A DNA stretch of 64,000 nt from a virus. The stretch is taken from positions 1 to 64,000 of IMG/VR virus record IMGVR_UViG_3300024999_000004. One strand, given 5' to 3'. The translations under genes were made by a program, and so were the position numbers. The notes under the pieces are model-generated. The model worked only from the letters and a program-made list of their open reading frames with translations. It ran no database searches and was not told where the DNA came from. Within the stretch, counting starts at the first letter, position 1; every line of letters starts with the position of its first letter. Below, piece after piece: positions 56,199 to 63,938 of the stretch.

Positions 56199-57157
56199 AA
56201 CTTGAAGATATTGGATTCTACTCCCTGTCTGATGCCCGCGCCGCTTCCGTGACGTGGGAGAGTGATCTTCAAAGGTGTGAGTTGATCCTGACCGATAGAT
56301 GCAATTTTCGCTGTACTTATTGCAGGGGCATCGGGGAGGATCTTCGCGGCGACCTCCCCCTTGAACAAGCGAAAGAGGTGATCGATATTTGGGCATCAGG
56401 GAACCTCCGCAACGTAAGGTTTTCGGGAGGAGAACCTGCTGTGTGGAAAGACCTTCTTGCCCTCGTGAAGTACACCCGAAGCTTCCCTTGTTTCGAGCAT
56501 ATTGCCTTATCCACCAACGGCAGCTTCCCTATCGCATACTACCATGAACTTCTTCTTGCGGGGATCAATGACTTTTCCATCTCCTTGGACGCTTGCTGTT
56601 CCAAGACTTCCGATGCCATGGCAGGAGTAAACTCTCACTTTGATCACATCTCCGAAGTAATCCGTTATTTGTCAAAGCTGACCTACGTCACTGTAGGGGT
56701 CGTGCTTGACCGGCAGAACAAGGAAGAATTGAAGGATATCGTAGAGTACGCTTCCAGTCTGGGCGTCTCGGATATCCGCATAATCCCTTCAGCTCAATCA
56801 AACCATTTTCTCGACATTGATATTGAGACAGACCTTCCTATATTGAGGTATCGAATAACTCACCTGAAGCAAGGACGGCATGTTCGCGGACTTTCCGAAT
56901 CAGATTGTCACAAGTGCCATCTGGTGAAAGATGACATGGTGGTCCTTCACGGAAAGCATTTTCCTTGTGTTGTCTACATGAGGGAGCAGGGGCCTGCCAT
57001 AGGGGATGTGTACGGAAAGACTCTTGCTCAAATAAGGCAGGAGAGGAAAGAGTGGTTCGAGCGGACGGATACACATAAGGAAACGATATGCAAGAGGAAT
57101 TGTCTTGATGTGTGCATTGACCATAATAAGTGTGCGGAGAAGGAGGAGATGCAATGA
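56195..57157 (+). CDS. Radical SAM enzyme with SPASM-like Cys-rich end
   Basis: 320 residues. ILTDRCNFRCTYCRG gives the [4Fe-4S] Cys36, Cys40, Cys43. VRFSGGEPAVWKDL (GGEP), then STNG and SISLDACCSKTSDAM complete the barrel motifs. C-terminus has CHKCHL, FPCVVYM and CKRNCLDVCIDHNKC, likely auxiliary cluster ligands. Overlaps its neighbours both sides. Substrate unknown. Such phage enzymes are rare, and I cannot name the reaction. Confidence 0.88.
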   Translation: MKLEDIGFYSLSDARAASVTWESDLQRCELILTDRCNFRCTYCRGIGEDLRGDLPLEQAKEVIDIWASGNLRNVRFSGGEPAVWKDLLALVKYTRSFPCFEHIALSTNGSFPIAYYHELLLAGINDFSISLDACCSKTSDAMAGVNSHFDHISEVIRYLSKLTYVTVGVVLDRQNKEELKDIVEYASSLGVSDIRIIPSAQSNHFLDIDIETDLPILRYRITHLKQGRHVRGLSESDCHKCHLVKDDMVVLHGKHFPCVVYMREQGPAIGDVYGKTLAQIRQERKEWFERTDTHKETICKRNCLDVCIDHNKCAEKEEMQ

Positions 57158-57348
57158 AAGCCTTTTTCAATTCCATGGGTGCTCTCGTCCTTGCTCCGGA
57201 AGACAATACGGAAAAGTATGCTTTAGGTAAATGGGTCAATGAAAACAGCTCGGGGAATTCCTGCGGCCACGGTGTATTTCTTTTCACCGGCAGAATTCTT
57301 TCAGCGGAAGAGCTGAAGGTGGAAAAGGGGGAGACTTCATGTTCATAA
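57154..57348 (+). CDS. Small KAFF-family protein, 64 aa
   Basis: ATG with AAGGAGG upstream. KAFFNSMGALVLAPEDNTEK, YALGKWVNENSSGNS then VFLFTGRILSAEELKVEKGE. Paralogue at 59011 (KAFFN, PEDNTERY). Overlaps the RtcB start. Role unknown. Confidence 0.55.
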   Translation: MKAFFNSMGALVLAPEDNTEKYALGKWVNENSSGNSCGHGVFLFTGRILSAEELKVEKGETSCS

Positions 57349-58493
57349 TGCAAGGAAAGCACAATATCGCCCGCGTGATGCTGAAGGACGAATCTTTTCT
57401 TGACGGGCCCTCCCGAGCCCAGATTCAGGGATTCCTGAATTCCCCTGCCTTTGCAGGAAAGCCCATAACAATCATGCCCGACGTGCACTACGGGAAAGGC
57501 TCCTGCGTGGGCTTCACGATGCCTCTGTCTTCGCATATCCTGCCAGCTCAAATTGGGGTAGATATTTCCTGTGGCGTACTCGCAGCAAATTTCGGCCAAA
57601 TCAGCGTCTCCGTGGAAGCTTTCGATTCTTTTGTCAGGGAAAACATTCCCTCCGGGCACAAGATAAATACCGACCCCGTGTACATGCACAAGGTATTTGA
57701 CAGCTTTCCCGGAGCGCTCGTGGATCTGATTGATTTGGCTGGAGCAAACCACGACAAGGCAGCGGGCGCTGTAGCCTCCTTCGGCTCAGGCAACCATTTT
57801 TTGGAATTGGACCGCGACGAAGACGGGAACCTTTGGTGCGTCCTGCACTCAGGAAGCCGGAATCTCGGGCTCCGCGTAGCCGAGCACTTCATGACCAAGG
57901 CACAGGAAAATCTTGCAAGGTATTTTATTGAAGTTCCCAAGGACGAGGCATGGATTCCCCTCGAAGACCCTTTGGCTGTAGCTTATCTTGAGGCGGTCAA
58001 GCTGATGCAGGGGTATGCGGAGCGCAACAGGAATGAGATGATGTGGAGGGTAGCTTCTTTCGTTCGCAGAGGTCCTCTTGAAACAGTACAATCTATCCAT
58101 AACTATATTGATTTCTCCGGAGTAGGGGGCTCCGCAATCATCCGAAAAGGAGCGATCTCCGCAAAGAAGGGCGAACGCTGCATCATCCCTTTCAACATGG
58201 CCGAGGGCTCTGCAATCTGTATCGGAAAAGGAAACCCCGAGTGGAACTTCTCCGCTCCTCACGGAGCCGGGAGACTTCTGAGCAGGACCAAGGCGAAGGC
58301 AAGCCTCAATGTAGAGTCTTTTGTCTCCCAGATGGCGGAAGCCGGGGTCTACAGTACTTCGGTAGGAGCAAGCACCTTGGACGAAGCCCCGGGGGCCTAC
58401 AAGGACAAGCAGATGATCCTCGACGCCATCGCGCCCACGGTATCCGTGGTTTCGTGGCTCAAGCCGTTCTATAATTTCAAGGCTTCTTCTTAG
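57339..58493 (+). CDS. rtcB: RtcB-type RNA-splicing ligase
   Basis: 384 residues. MPDVHYGKGSCVGFTMP, GVDISCG (Asp75, Cys78), FGSGNHFLE (His153), HSGSRNLG (His170), SIHNYIDF (His254), then GSAICIGKGNPEWNFSAPHG with the guanylated His308. All expected metal and GMP ligands are present, so an active Mn-GTP RNA ligase joining 3'-phosphate or 2',3'-cyclic phosphate ends to 5'-OH is likely. Spacing is close to E. coli RtcB (408 aa). It might repair host-nuclease-cut tRNAs during infection. Confidence 0.95.
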   Translation: MFIMQGKHNIARVMLKDESFLDGPSRAQIQGFLNSPAFAGKPITIMPDVHYGKGSCVGFTMPLSSHILPAQIGVDISCGVLAANFGQISVSVEAFDSFVRENIPSGHKINTDPVYMHKVFDSFPGALVDLIDLAGANHDKAAGAVASFGSGNHFLELDRDEDGNLWCVLHSGSRNLGLRVAEHFMTKAQENLARYFIEVPKDEAWIPLEDPLAVAYLEAVKLMQGYAERNRNEMMWRVASFVRRGPLETVQSIHNYIDFSGVGGSAIIRKGAISAKKGERCIIPFNMAEGSAICIGKGNPEWNFSAPHGAGRLLSRTKAKASLNVESFVSQMAEAGVYSTSVGASTLDEAPGAYKDKQMILDAIAPTVSVVSWLKPFYNFKASS

Positions 58494-58512
58494 AGAGGAG
58501 AAAAGGAGTATC

Positions 58513-58770
58513 ATGCACACCGTATACGGAATGCTCGCTTCAGGATCTTGGGCTTTTGCCGTGGGTGATGATGGAGCAATTTTTCATCGTCTGTTTGCAG
58601 GAGAAGCACCACCTTATGGCCTTGATTTCCCTGAGTCCGTTGAAAGGTTTGATTCCCGGTACGGAAAGGGCTGCTGGAAGCTGGTCTTCGTGGAAGACGA
58701 GGACGCTTCGTATGACAAAGTTCTGCAAGACCTTGTGGAAGGGTCTTTTATATGGGAAGAGGGAAAATGA
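58513..58770 (+). CDS. Hypothetical protein, 85 aa
   Basis: ATG with AAAGGAG upstream. VYGMLASGSWAFAVGDDGAI, FPESVERFDSRYGKGCWKLV then EDASYDKVLQDLVEGSFIWE. Alternating strands and helices. No family recognised. Coupled to the next gene. Confidence 0.5.
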   Translation: MHTVYGMLASGSWAFAVGDDGAIFHRLFAGEAPPYGLDFPESVERFDSRYGKGCWKLVFVEDEDASYDKVLQDLVEGSFIWEEGK

Positions 58771-59009
58771 CCCTCACAGATGCTTCCTTATGGGACTTCT
58801 CAGAACCCCTGACCCCGGATTCTTCGGTCCAATGCCCCGAGTGCCATGAGTGGTCCCCGATCGCAGATTGGAGGGAAGGATCGGTTTACTGTGAAATTTG
58901 CAGCGAGCATACAGCAATTGTTTGCCCGAAGTGCTTGGAGCAGTTTGATTGGCTGGATGAGGATATTGTTTTTGAGGTGCGTAGCAGGTCAACAGAGAAG
59001 GAGGTGTAA
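58767..59009 (+). CDS. Zinc-ribbon protein, 80 aa
   Basis: ATGA-coupled. SVQCPECHEWSPIADWREGS then VYCEICSEHTAIVCPKCLEQ carries three CxxC knuckles. Small zinc-binding protein with unknown partner. Confidence 0.6.
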   Translation: MTLTDASLWDFSEPLTPDSSVQCPECHEWSPIADWREGSVYCEICSEHTAIVCPKCLEQFDWLDEDIVFEVRSRSTEKEV

Positions 59010-59010
59010 C

Positions 59011-59196
59011 TTGAAAGCATTTTTCAATAGAGACAAGGTGTTGGTGATAGTTCCTGAAGACAACACGGAAAGGTATGTCTTGCATCAATGGAGCAATCCT
59101 CGTACTTATCATGGTGGACCTTCTCACGGGCCTCTTTTTGTTACGGATGTCATTCTTTCAGAAGATGAAATTTTGGCTGAGATGAAGGAGACATAG
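59011..59196 (+). CDS. KAFF-family protein, TTG start, 61 aa
   Basis: Start TTG at 59011 with GAAGGAGG upstream. LKAFFNRDKVLVIVPEDNTE then RYVLHQWSNPRTYHGGPSHG, VTDVILSEDEILAEMK. It aligns with the 64-residue gene at 57154 over its length. The two paralogues flank RtcB and the next two genes. Confidence 0.55.
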   Translation: MKAFFNRDKVLVIVPEDNTERYVLHQWSNPRTYHGGPSHGPLFVTDVILSEDEILAEMKET

Positions 59197-59200
59197 AGTT

Positions 59201-59590
59201 ATGATAATCACAAGACTCCGTTGCTGGACCACGAATCCCGGAGAGAGCGAAAGAATAGAAGAGGAGTCCCTCTCCGCCCTCGGGCGCAGGATCGGACTCC
59301 CCTCCCTCTCCAAAGCCCGCAAGGGCCGCTCCGTATTTGACCATCAGGGATTCAGGATTCACGTGATCTCCTCCCCCACCGGAGGAAGAGGAGCCGAAGC
59401 CGACCTCGGACCCACGGAAGCACAGATGCGGAAGCTGGCGCAAGAGGCGGAGCTGAAGAGGAAGGTTGCGAGGAATCTGGCGGCTTCGTGCAGGAAGTAT
59501 AATAAAGAGGGAGAGAGCAACGCACGAAAAGATGGCCCACTTTTGAGGGGGCTCGTGACTCATGGGCTCGGGCAGCTTTGGCGATATTGA
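59201..59590 (+). CDS. Hypothetical protein, 129 aa
   Basis: ATG with AAGGAG upstream. IITRLRCWTTNPGESERIEE, then IHVISSPTGGRGAEADLGPT and a basic helix (RKVARNLAASCRKYNKEGES). No family recognised. Confidence 0.5.
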   Translation: MIITRLRCWTTNPGESERIEEESLSALGRRIGLPSLSKARKGRSVFDHQGFRIHVISSPTGGRGAEADLGPTEAQMRKLAQEAELKRKVARNLAASCRKYNKEGESNARKDGPLLRGLVTHGLGQLWRY

Positions 59591-60013
59591 ATGAGAGCCA
59601 TACTACGAGCATTCCTGATTTTGTCTCTTTCGTTTGCTGTTATTTACGGGGAGTACCAGATATTTGTCAAAGGACCCGAATATGCAAAACCGCATAGCGG
59701 CACCGTGCTATCTTCCTATGAATCAAAAGGCAGGGGCTCTTGCTGGTTTTCTGTGGTTGACTTTGATAACGGCGACGTGCAGGAGGTCAACACAGGCCAC
59801 ACAGAGTATAGAGCAGGAAGCCGCTTTACCGGAAAACTCTCGTGGAATCCTTTGCTCGGAGTTTCCGGAACCGCGTATAGCTGGAATCCGGGAGACTGGC
59901 TCATATTTGTGTCCATGCCCGCTATAGTATTCAATGTAATGCTGTTCGTTGGCGGGATAACAGCAATCTTTGTTTTTGCTTTCGGAAAACAAGGAAAGAA
60001 GGAGGAAGCATGA
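59591..60013 (+). CDS. Two-TM membrane protein, 140 aa
   Basis: ATG one base after the previous stop. N-terminal hydrophobic helix FLILSLSFAVIYGEYQIFV and C-terminal TM IVFNVMLFVGGITAIFVFAF, with an extracytoplasmic region (SYESKGRGSCWFSVVDFDNG) between. Basic C-terminus KQGKKEEA. Function unknown. Confidence 0.55.
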   Translation: MRAILRAFLILSLSFAVIYGEYQIFVKGPEYAKPHSGTVLSSYESKGRGSCWFSVVDFDNGDVQEVNTGHTEYRAGSRFTGKLSWNPLLGVSGTAYSWNPGDWLIFVSMPAIVFNVMLFVGGITAIFVFAFGKQGKKEEA

Positions 60014-60183
60014 ATTATTCCTTGTCTCTGCTGGCTTACTTCTGTATTTTGGCTCAGGTTCTTACGCTCTTCCTAGGCAAGTTGGAAGTCACAAACGCAA
60101 CTTTGTTTACGACCGTCGTTCTAGGCATCGTGGCAATTATGTGCAAACTTGGGCACATGATGGAAAAGAAGGAGTCGAAATGA
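60010..60183 (+). CDS. Tiny membrane protein, 57 aa
   Basis: ATGA-coupled. Hydrophobic MNYSLSLLAYFCILAQVLTL then LGKLEVTNATLFTTVVLGIV and a short charged end. Shares (E)VTN and a second hydrophobic helix with the next gene. Could be holin-like; not proved. Confidence 0.5.
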   Translation: MNYSLSLLAYFCILAQVLTLFLGKLEVTNATLFTTVVLGIVAIMCKLGHMMEKKESK

Positions 60184-60326
60184 AAATGGTATTGTTCTTC
60201 GTCTCTTACGGAGGTCTTATCCTCTTCCTTATTGTGGCGGCGGTAGAAAAAACAGAGGTGACAAACCTGCATCTCCTTGCTGCTATGGTCGCTGGAGTCA
60301 CCACAATTCTCTACAAACCCGAGTAA
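60180..60326 (+). CDS. Tiny membrane protein, 48 aa, paralogue
   Basis: Overlaps the previous stop. MKMVLFFVSYGGLILFLIVA then AVEKTEVTNLHLLAAMVAGV. Same helix-TEVTN-helix layout as the 57-residue protein. A tandem pair of two-helix proteins. Confidence 0.5.
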   Translation: MKMVLFFVSYGGLILFLIVAAVEKTEVTNLHLLAAMVAGVTTILYKPE

Positions 60327-60337
60327 GGAGGCACGAA

Positions 60338-60613
60338 TTGAGTGGATGCTACGGCGATAGCGAAGAAGACAGAGGCAGAGCTGCTCAGCTCGATCGTCAT
60401 TTACTGGAAGAGTTCCGAGAAGTTCCTTGTGCCGGATGCCACTACTTGTTCGAGGCATCCGAGCTTGACGAGGACGACTTCTGCAAAGACTGCGCGGAGC
60501 AGGATGACGAGCTGGATGATATTGAAGAAGATCAGGATTCCTCGGATGAGTTTGGCTTTGATCCTGATTTGAAGCAGAAAGATTTTGCGCCCAGTACGGA
60601 GGAACTGAAATGA
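60338..60613 (+). CDS. Acidic zinc-binding protein, 91 aa
   Basis: TTG start with AAGGAGG seven bases upstream. MSGCYGDSEEDRGRAAQLDR, CAGCHYLF..CKDC ribbon, then DDELDDIEEDQDSSDEFGFD acidic. No family recognised. Confidence 0.5.
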   Translation: MSGCYGDSEEDRGRAAQLDRHLLEEFREVPCAGCHYLFEASELDEDDFCKDCAEQDDELDDIEEDQDSSDEFGFDPDLKQKDFAPSTEELK

Positions 60614-60960
60614 CACCAAAAGAAATCGCGCACGGAATAATTGACTCAGGGGGCTGTTGCCCGACTCCCAAAGGCGACACAGTTTCCTGTAGGACATGCC
60701 CAGCTACCAACGCTACGAGCTGGGGAGGTTGCGGAAGCGATGACCGTGATGAAGACCGTCAACGTCGTGTCGAGGTATGCCGGAGTTTTCTGAAGGTCTT
60801 GGGAGTGGACAAACCCAAGAAGAATCCCCGCCCCACAGTCAGGCAGTTGTACAAGATGGCAGTAATCTCCTCCGGAAGATTTGAGGGTGGGGATTCCGAT
60901 GAGGTTGCGATCTGGGTCGGAAGGGTGGCGGACTCGCTGTTGCAAGAGGACAAGGAATGA
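60610..60960 (+). CDS. Hypothetical Cys-rich protein, 116 aa
   Basis: ATGA-coupled. PKEIAHGIIDSGGCCPTPKG then CRTCPATNATSWGGC with six Cys in the first 45 residues, then a helical KNPRPTVRQLYKMAVIS. No family recognised. May bind zinc. Confidence 0.5.
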   Translation: MTPKEIAHGIIDSGGCCPTPKGDTVSCRTCPATNATSWGGCGSDDRDEDRQRRVEVCRSFLKVLGVDKPKKNPRPTVRQLYKMAVISSGRFEGGDSDEVAIWVGRVADSLLQEDKE

Positions 60961-61538
60961 ACCTCGCCCCCTCCTACCTTCACTGCAACGAACCCAAGCC
61001 CGGCGTCCTCCTTGTGTGCGACATACGGAACGAACTCACGTTCGAGGAATCTTTGGAAGCTGTCGCGCAGTTCAAGCGGGAGATTCTTGAAGAGCAGCAA
61101 ATAGGAGCGAGCATGTACACCGAAGACGAACTTCTCGACAAAGCAAGCGACCTGTTCAGAAGGCTCGGAGGGATCGGAAACTCCGACGCCCGTATTGTCC
61201 GGGGCCTCATCGAGAGAACGGAGCGCAAACCCTGTATTGGTGGTTATCTATCCCCCTCCGGAACTCCTCCGATGTGGATCAACTTCGAAAACGAGGACTT
61301 CACGTGGGACGAGTTGGCGGAGGTCCTTGCGAAGAGGTTCGGGAAATCCGACATCGAAGAACTTATTCGCTTATTGGGGGAGAGGCTGAATCCTGATACT
61401 GAAGTTTCCTGCCGAACATGCGAGCATGACGGGCAACAACATTTGTACCGCGTCGCTTGTACAGGCTGCGGTACGGAAGAGGAATCCCGGAACTATTCCC
61501 GAAAGGTACTATTTCTTGACCCTCTACATAAGACCTGA
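60957..61538 (+). CDS. Hypothetical protein, 193 aa
   Basis: Starts MNLAPSYLHCNEPKPGVLLV, helical middle (EAVAQFKREILEEQQIGASM) and WINFENEDFTWDELAEVLAK. Two CxxC pairs near the end (CRTCEHDG, CTGCGTEE). Unknown. Confidence 0.5.
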   Translation: MNLAPSYLHCNEPKPGVLLVCDIRNELTFEESLEAVAQFKREILEEQQIGASMYTEDELLDKASDLFRRLGGIGNSDARIVRGLIERTERKPCIGGYLSPSGTPPMWINFENEDFTWDELAEVLAKRFGKSDIEELIRLLGERLNPDTEVSCRTCEHDGQQHLYRVACTGCGTEEESRNYSRKVLFLDPLHKT

Positions 61539-61563
61539 CCCCCGGACCTTCGATTCCCCGTCC

Positions 61564-61719
61564 ATGGGCTCTGTGGAGTGGAAGATCCTCACGCCGTCGA
61601 GAAGGATTGCTTCGGGGCTCCGCGCGGATCTTGCGAAGGCTTTGAATGATTCGCACGATGTGTATGTGCGGAGGGAAGAGGTGGAAGAAGCAGAGGATAT
61701 TTTGGAGGAAGACGAATGA
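61564..61719 (+). CDS. Short acidic protein, about 51 aa
   Basis: ATG at 61564, no good ribosome site seen. MGSVEWKILTPSRRIASGLR then LAKALNDSHDVYVRREEVEE. An upstream alternative start inside the previous gene gives a 97-residue form. Start uncertain. Confidence 0.4.
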   Translation: MGSVEWKILTPSRRIASGLRADLAKALNDSHDVYVRREEVEEAEDILEEDE

Positions 61720-61985
61720 GCACCTACTATGCCCAAAAAGAAATCACAGGTCGCGTGAAATCCGTGGCCTTTGATTCCGGACGCATTGATCTTGCGGACA
61801 AGGAAAAGACGGTTCTTTTCTGCCCTTCGAGTTTGTTGTTGTCCTTATGCAAGGAGATCATGGACCGACCCATTCTTACCTTTGTCATTGACGGGAAAAT
61901 TGTGGTATCTTTCAGGCAGCATAGCTATGAGGAGATAAACCGATGGAAAAGCCTGAACCACTCACCCTTACGCGAACAGGGTTGA
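61716..61985 (+). CDS. Hypothetical protein, 89 aa
   Basis: ATGA-coupled. MSTYYAQKEITGRVKSVAFD then ITVFC-like KTVLFCPSSLLLSLCKEI and ILTFVIDGKIVVSFRQHSYE. Beta-rich. Overlaps the next gene by 43 bases. Unknown. Confidence 0.45.
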   Translation: MSTYYAQKEITGRVKSVAFDSGRIDLADKEKTVLFCPSSLLLSLCKEIMDRPILTFVIDGKIVVSFRQHSYEEINRWKSLNHSPLREQG

Positions 61986-62266
61986 TCGAGACCAGTTGGG
62001 AGGTTGACTCGGAGTTTTCGTATTACTCGGTCAATGAGATGGACGCCTACCTCGCCGACCTTGAGGCAAAGGTTATTCGCGCTGAAGCTGCGGCAAAGCG
62101 CGAGGCAGGTGACTGCGAGAAGGTACAAGAGGAAAACAAACGAATGCGGAACGCGCTGGCGTACGTAATTTGCTGCGACGTAGACCCGCGCACAAGCACT
62201 CTTACTGCAACTTCCCGCTTGAGGTTGGCGGCAGAAAGAGCCCGCGCCGTATTGAAAGGAGCCTGA
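61943..62266 (+). CDS. Coiled-coil protein, 107 aa
   Basis: ATG with GAGGAG upstream, inside the previous gene. MEKPEPLTLTRTGLIETSWE, then MDAYLADLEAKVIRAEAAAK and coiled coil REAGDCEKVQEENKRMRNAL. No family recognised. Confidence 0.5.
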   Translation: MEKPEPLTLTRTGLIETSWEVDSEFSYYSVNEMDAYLADLEAKVIRAEAAAKREAGDCEKVQEENKRMRNALAYVICCDVDPRTSTLTATSRLRLAAERARAVLKGA

Positions 62267-62271
62267 ATAAC

Positions 62272-63027
62272 ATGCCTCCCTCCCTCCTTCCCCCCATGCT
62301 CCGCGCCCTCACGCTAGCCCGGGACTCCGCGATCCTCCTCCCCCCGAGAACCGCTGTCCTGAAAGAAAGGTTCATGGACCTCCACTACAAGTGCGGCAAA
62401 CATTCCGATGTCCAGACCAGCGAAAACATCCCCATAGAGAGGCACCTGAAAACCATTGACAGGATCAGCAGGAGCGGGAAGGGCCTCCGGGAGGATATCA
62501 TGGAGTACATGAAAGGCCACCACCTTCTCCCGGGAGAGGCCCAGACATATAATATGAGGCTATGGGCAAGATATGAGCTGGAAGAGGATGAGGGGGATGA
62601 TGGATTCGGAACCTCTGTATATCCCAGTTTCGGCTCCCTCATCATGGCCTACGCCCATAAGAAGATTGGAACGGAAGGCACGGAGCGTATCCGTCTGAAG
62701 GCCACGAATCTGTGGTATCTCTATGGGCTTCCGAATGAGGGGGCCGAAGATGGGCTCTCATCAGGAGATCCTGTCTTCATTGACAACGTGAATGAGTGGA
62801 GCGCAAGGAACCCAGGAGTCTTGCCGTATGACAGGGCATGGACAAAACGGCCAACGAGGATGTCTTTTGTTTTGTATCAGGGACTCATTCCCTTGAACGA
62901 AGAACACCCCGAGAGGAGGGTGGCCACAAGAAAAGGGCATTCGGGGTTCAGGGCTCCGGATGGTGGGGTATTTTCTCTTGATGAATTCCAGGTCTCGGGG
63001 TTGTTCCGGGGGAAGCACAAGAGGTGA
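62272..63027 (+). CDS. Hypothetical protein, 251 aa
   Basis: ATG at 62272 with AAAGGAGCC upstream. PPSLLPPMLRALTLARDSAI, PIERHLKTIDRISRSGKGLR, MAYAHKKIGTEGTERIRLKA and MSFVLYQGLIPLNEEHPERR. Large enough to be an enzyme or structural factor, but no motif is recognised. Confidence 0.5.
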   Translation: MPPSLLPPMLRALTLARDSAILLPPRTAVLKERFMDLHYKCGKHSDVQTSENIPIERHLKTIDRISRSGKGLREDIMEYMKGHHLLPGEAQTYNMRLWARYELEEDEGDDGFGTSVYPSFGSLIMAYAHKKIGTEGTERIRLKATNLWYLYGLPNEGAEDGLSSGDPVFIDNVNEWSARNPGVLPYDRAWTKRPTRMSFVLYQGLIPLNEEHPERRVATRKGHSGFRAPDGGVFSLDEFQVSGLFRGKHKR

Positions 63028-63046
63028 CATAAGGTAGGGAGCAAAG

Positions 63047-63250
63047 ATGAAAAAGCAATCACGTATTTTTGACTGGGAGTTTATCCGGCACGATAGCTGG
63101 GTACAACTCGTCGGAACTTCTTGGGGGGACCCAAGATTCCCTGACGGAGAACGCATCAAGACCTCCATGGTGGAGAGGGTGGACTTCGTTGCGGGTTTTG
63201 CAGAGACAAAGAACACGATCTATTCACTGGAATGGGGGCACGGATGCTGA
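63047..63250 (+). CDS. Hypothetical protein, 67 aa
   Basis: ATG with GGGAGC upstream. MKKQSRIFDWEFIRHDSWVQ then LVGTSWGDPRFPDGERIKTS and TKNTIYSLEWGHGC. This small DS..V.L.G..WG..RF pattern occurs in phages. Overlaps the next gene by seven bases. Confidence 0.55.
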   Translation: MKKQSRIFDWEFIRHDSWVQLVGTSWGDPRFPDGERIKTSMVERVDFVAGFAETKNTIYSLEWGHGC

Positions 63251-63474
63251 TCAACCTGACCTATTTCAAGAAAAGCGGAAAGTACTACGGAGAGGGGGCA
63301 TACGAGTCGAACTTCGAGCAGATGTTTGAGGTATTCGATGAAGTACGAATTTTGCCGTTTCACCCGGGTCTTTCCGGAAGATGGGATGGTCCCATCCTTG
63401 TGACATGCGACAGTGAAACAGGCTGCCCGGGGCTGGTGAATCTGGGCTCGGTGCGTAGCAATACAGCGAAGTAG
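63244..63474 (+). CDS. Hypothetical protein, 76 aa
   Basis: ATG overlapping the previous stop. MLINLTYFKKSGKYYGEGAY, then FDEVRILPFHPGLSGRWDGP and ILVTCDSETGCPGLVNLGSV. Small alpha/beta protein seen in other phages in similar form. Unknown function. Confidence 0.55.
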   Translation: MLINLTYFKKSGKYYGEGAYESNFEQMFEVFDEVRILPFHPGLSGRWDGPILVTCDSETGCPGLVNLGSVRSNTAK

Positions 63475-63483
63475 GGAGACAAA

Positions 63484-63696
63484 ATGAAACAGGCAACACC
63501 AACAGTTCGTGCCAACGGGTTATGGAATCATTTTACAGGGAAAAAGAGATGGGTAATCACTTGTGGGGAATGCGCGCACACATGGGCGGAGAAGGTATTC
63601 ATTGTCGAGCCTTCCTCCGCAATTTGTCCTTGCTGCCATACACAGAATGTGTGGTCTGCGGCTGCGTTTGAACGGGCGTATGAGGAGACAAAATGA
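63484..63696 (+). CDS. Zinc-ribbon protein, 70 aa
   Basis: ATG with GGGAG upstream. WVITCGECAHTWAEKVFIVE then SSAICPCCHTQNVWSAAAF: CxxC...CxxC ribbon with no other domain. Possibly a transcription- or RNA-related adaptor. Overlaps the next gene. Confidence 0.6.
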   Translation: MKQATPTVRANGLWNHFTGKKRWVITCGECAHTWAEKVFIVEPSSAICPCCHTQNVWSAAAFERAYEETK

Positions 63697-63938
63697 CAGA
63701 TGATGAGAAAGCCGAGAAACTTCAGCTAACTCGCTTGTGCGAAGACAGGGCGAAAAAACTCCTGAAAGAGGGAGATCGCGTAGGATGTACAAAATGCCCG
63801 GGAACAAAACGCATATTTACTTTTGTTGGTTGGGCAGGTCATTGGATGTTGTCGAAATCAGGCATTGATGATCTTCATCCTTGGAACGTATACTCGGTCA
63901 ATGGAGTCCCGATGGATTTCAAAGAGGGGCCACAATGA
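63693..63938 (+). CDS. Hypothetical protein, 81 aa
   Basis: ATGA-coupled. EKLQLTRLCEDRAKKLLKEG, then DRVGCTKCPGTKRIFTFVGW and SKSGIDDLHPWNVYSVNGVP. One CxxC pair and a small beta sheet pattern. Overlaps the last gene in the window. Confidence 0.5.
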   Translation: MTDDEKAEKLQLTRLCEDRAKKLLKEGDRVGCTKCPGTKRIFTFVGWAGHWMLSKSGIDDLHPWNVYSVNGVPMDFKEGPQ

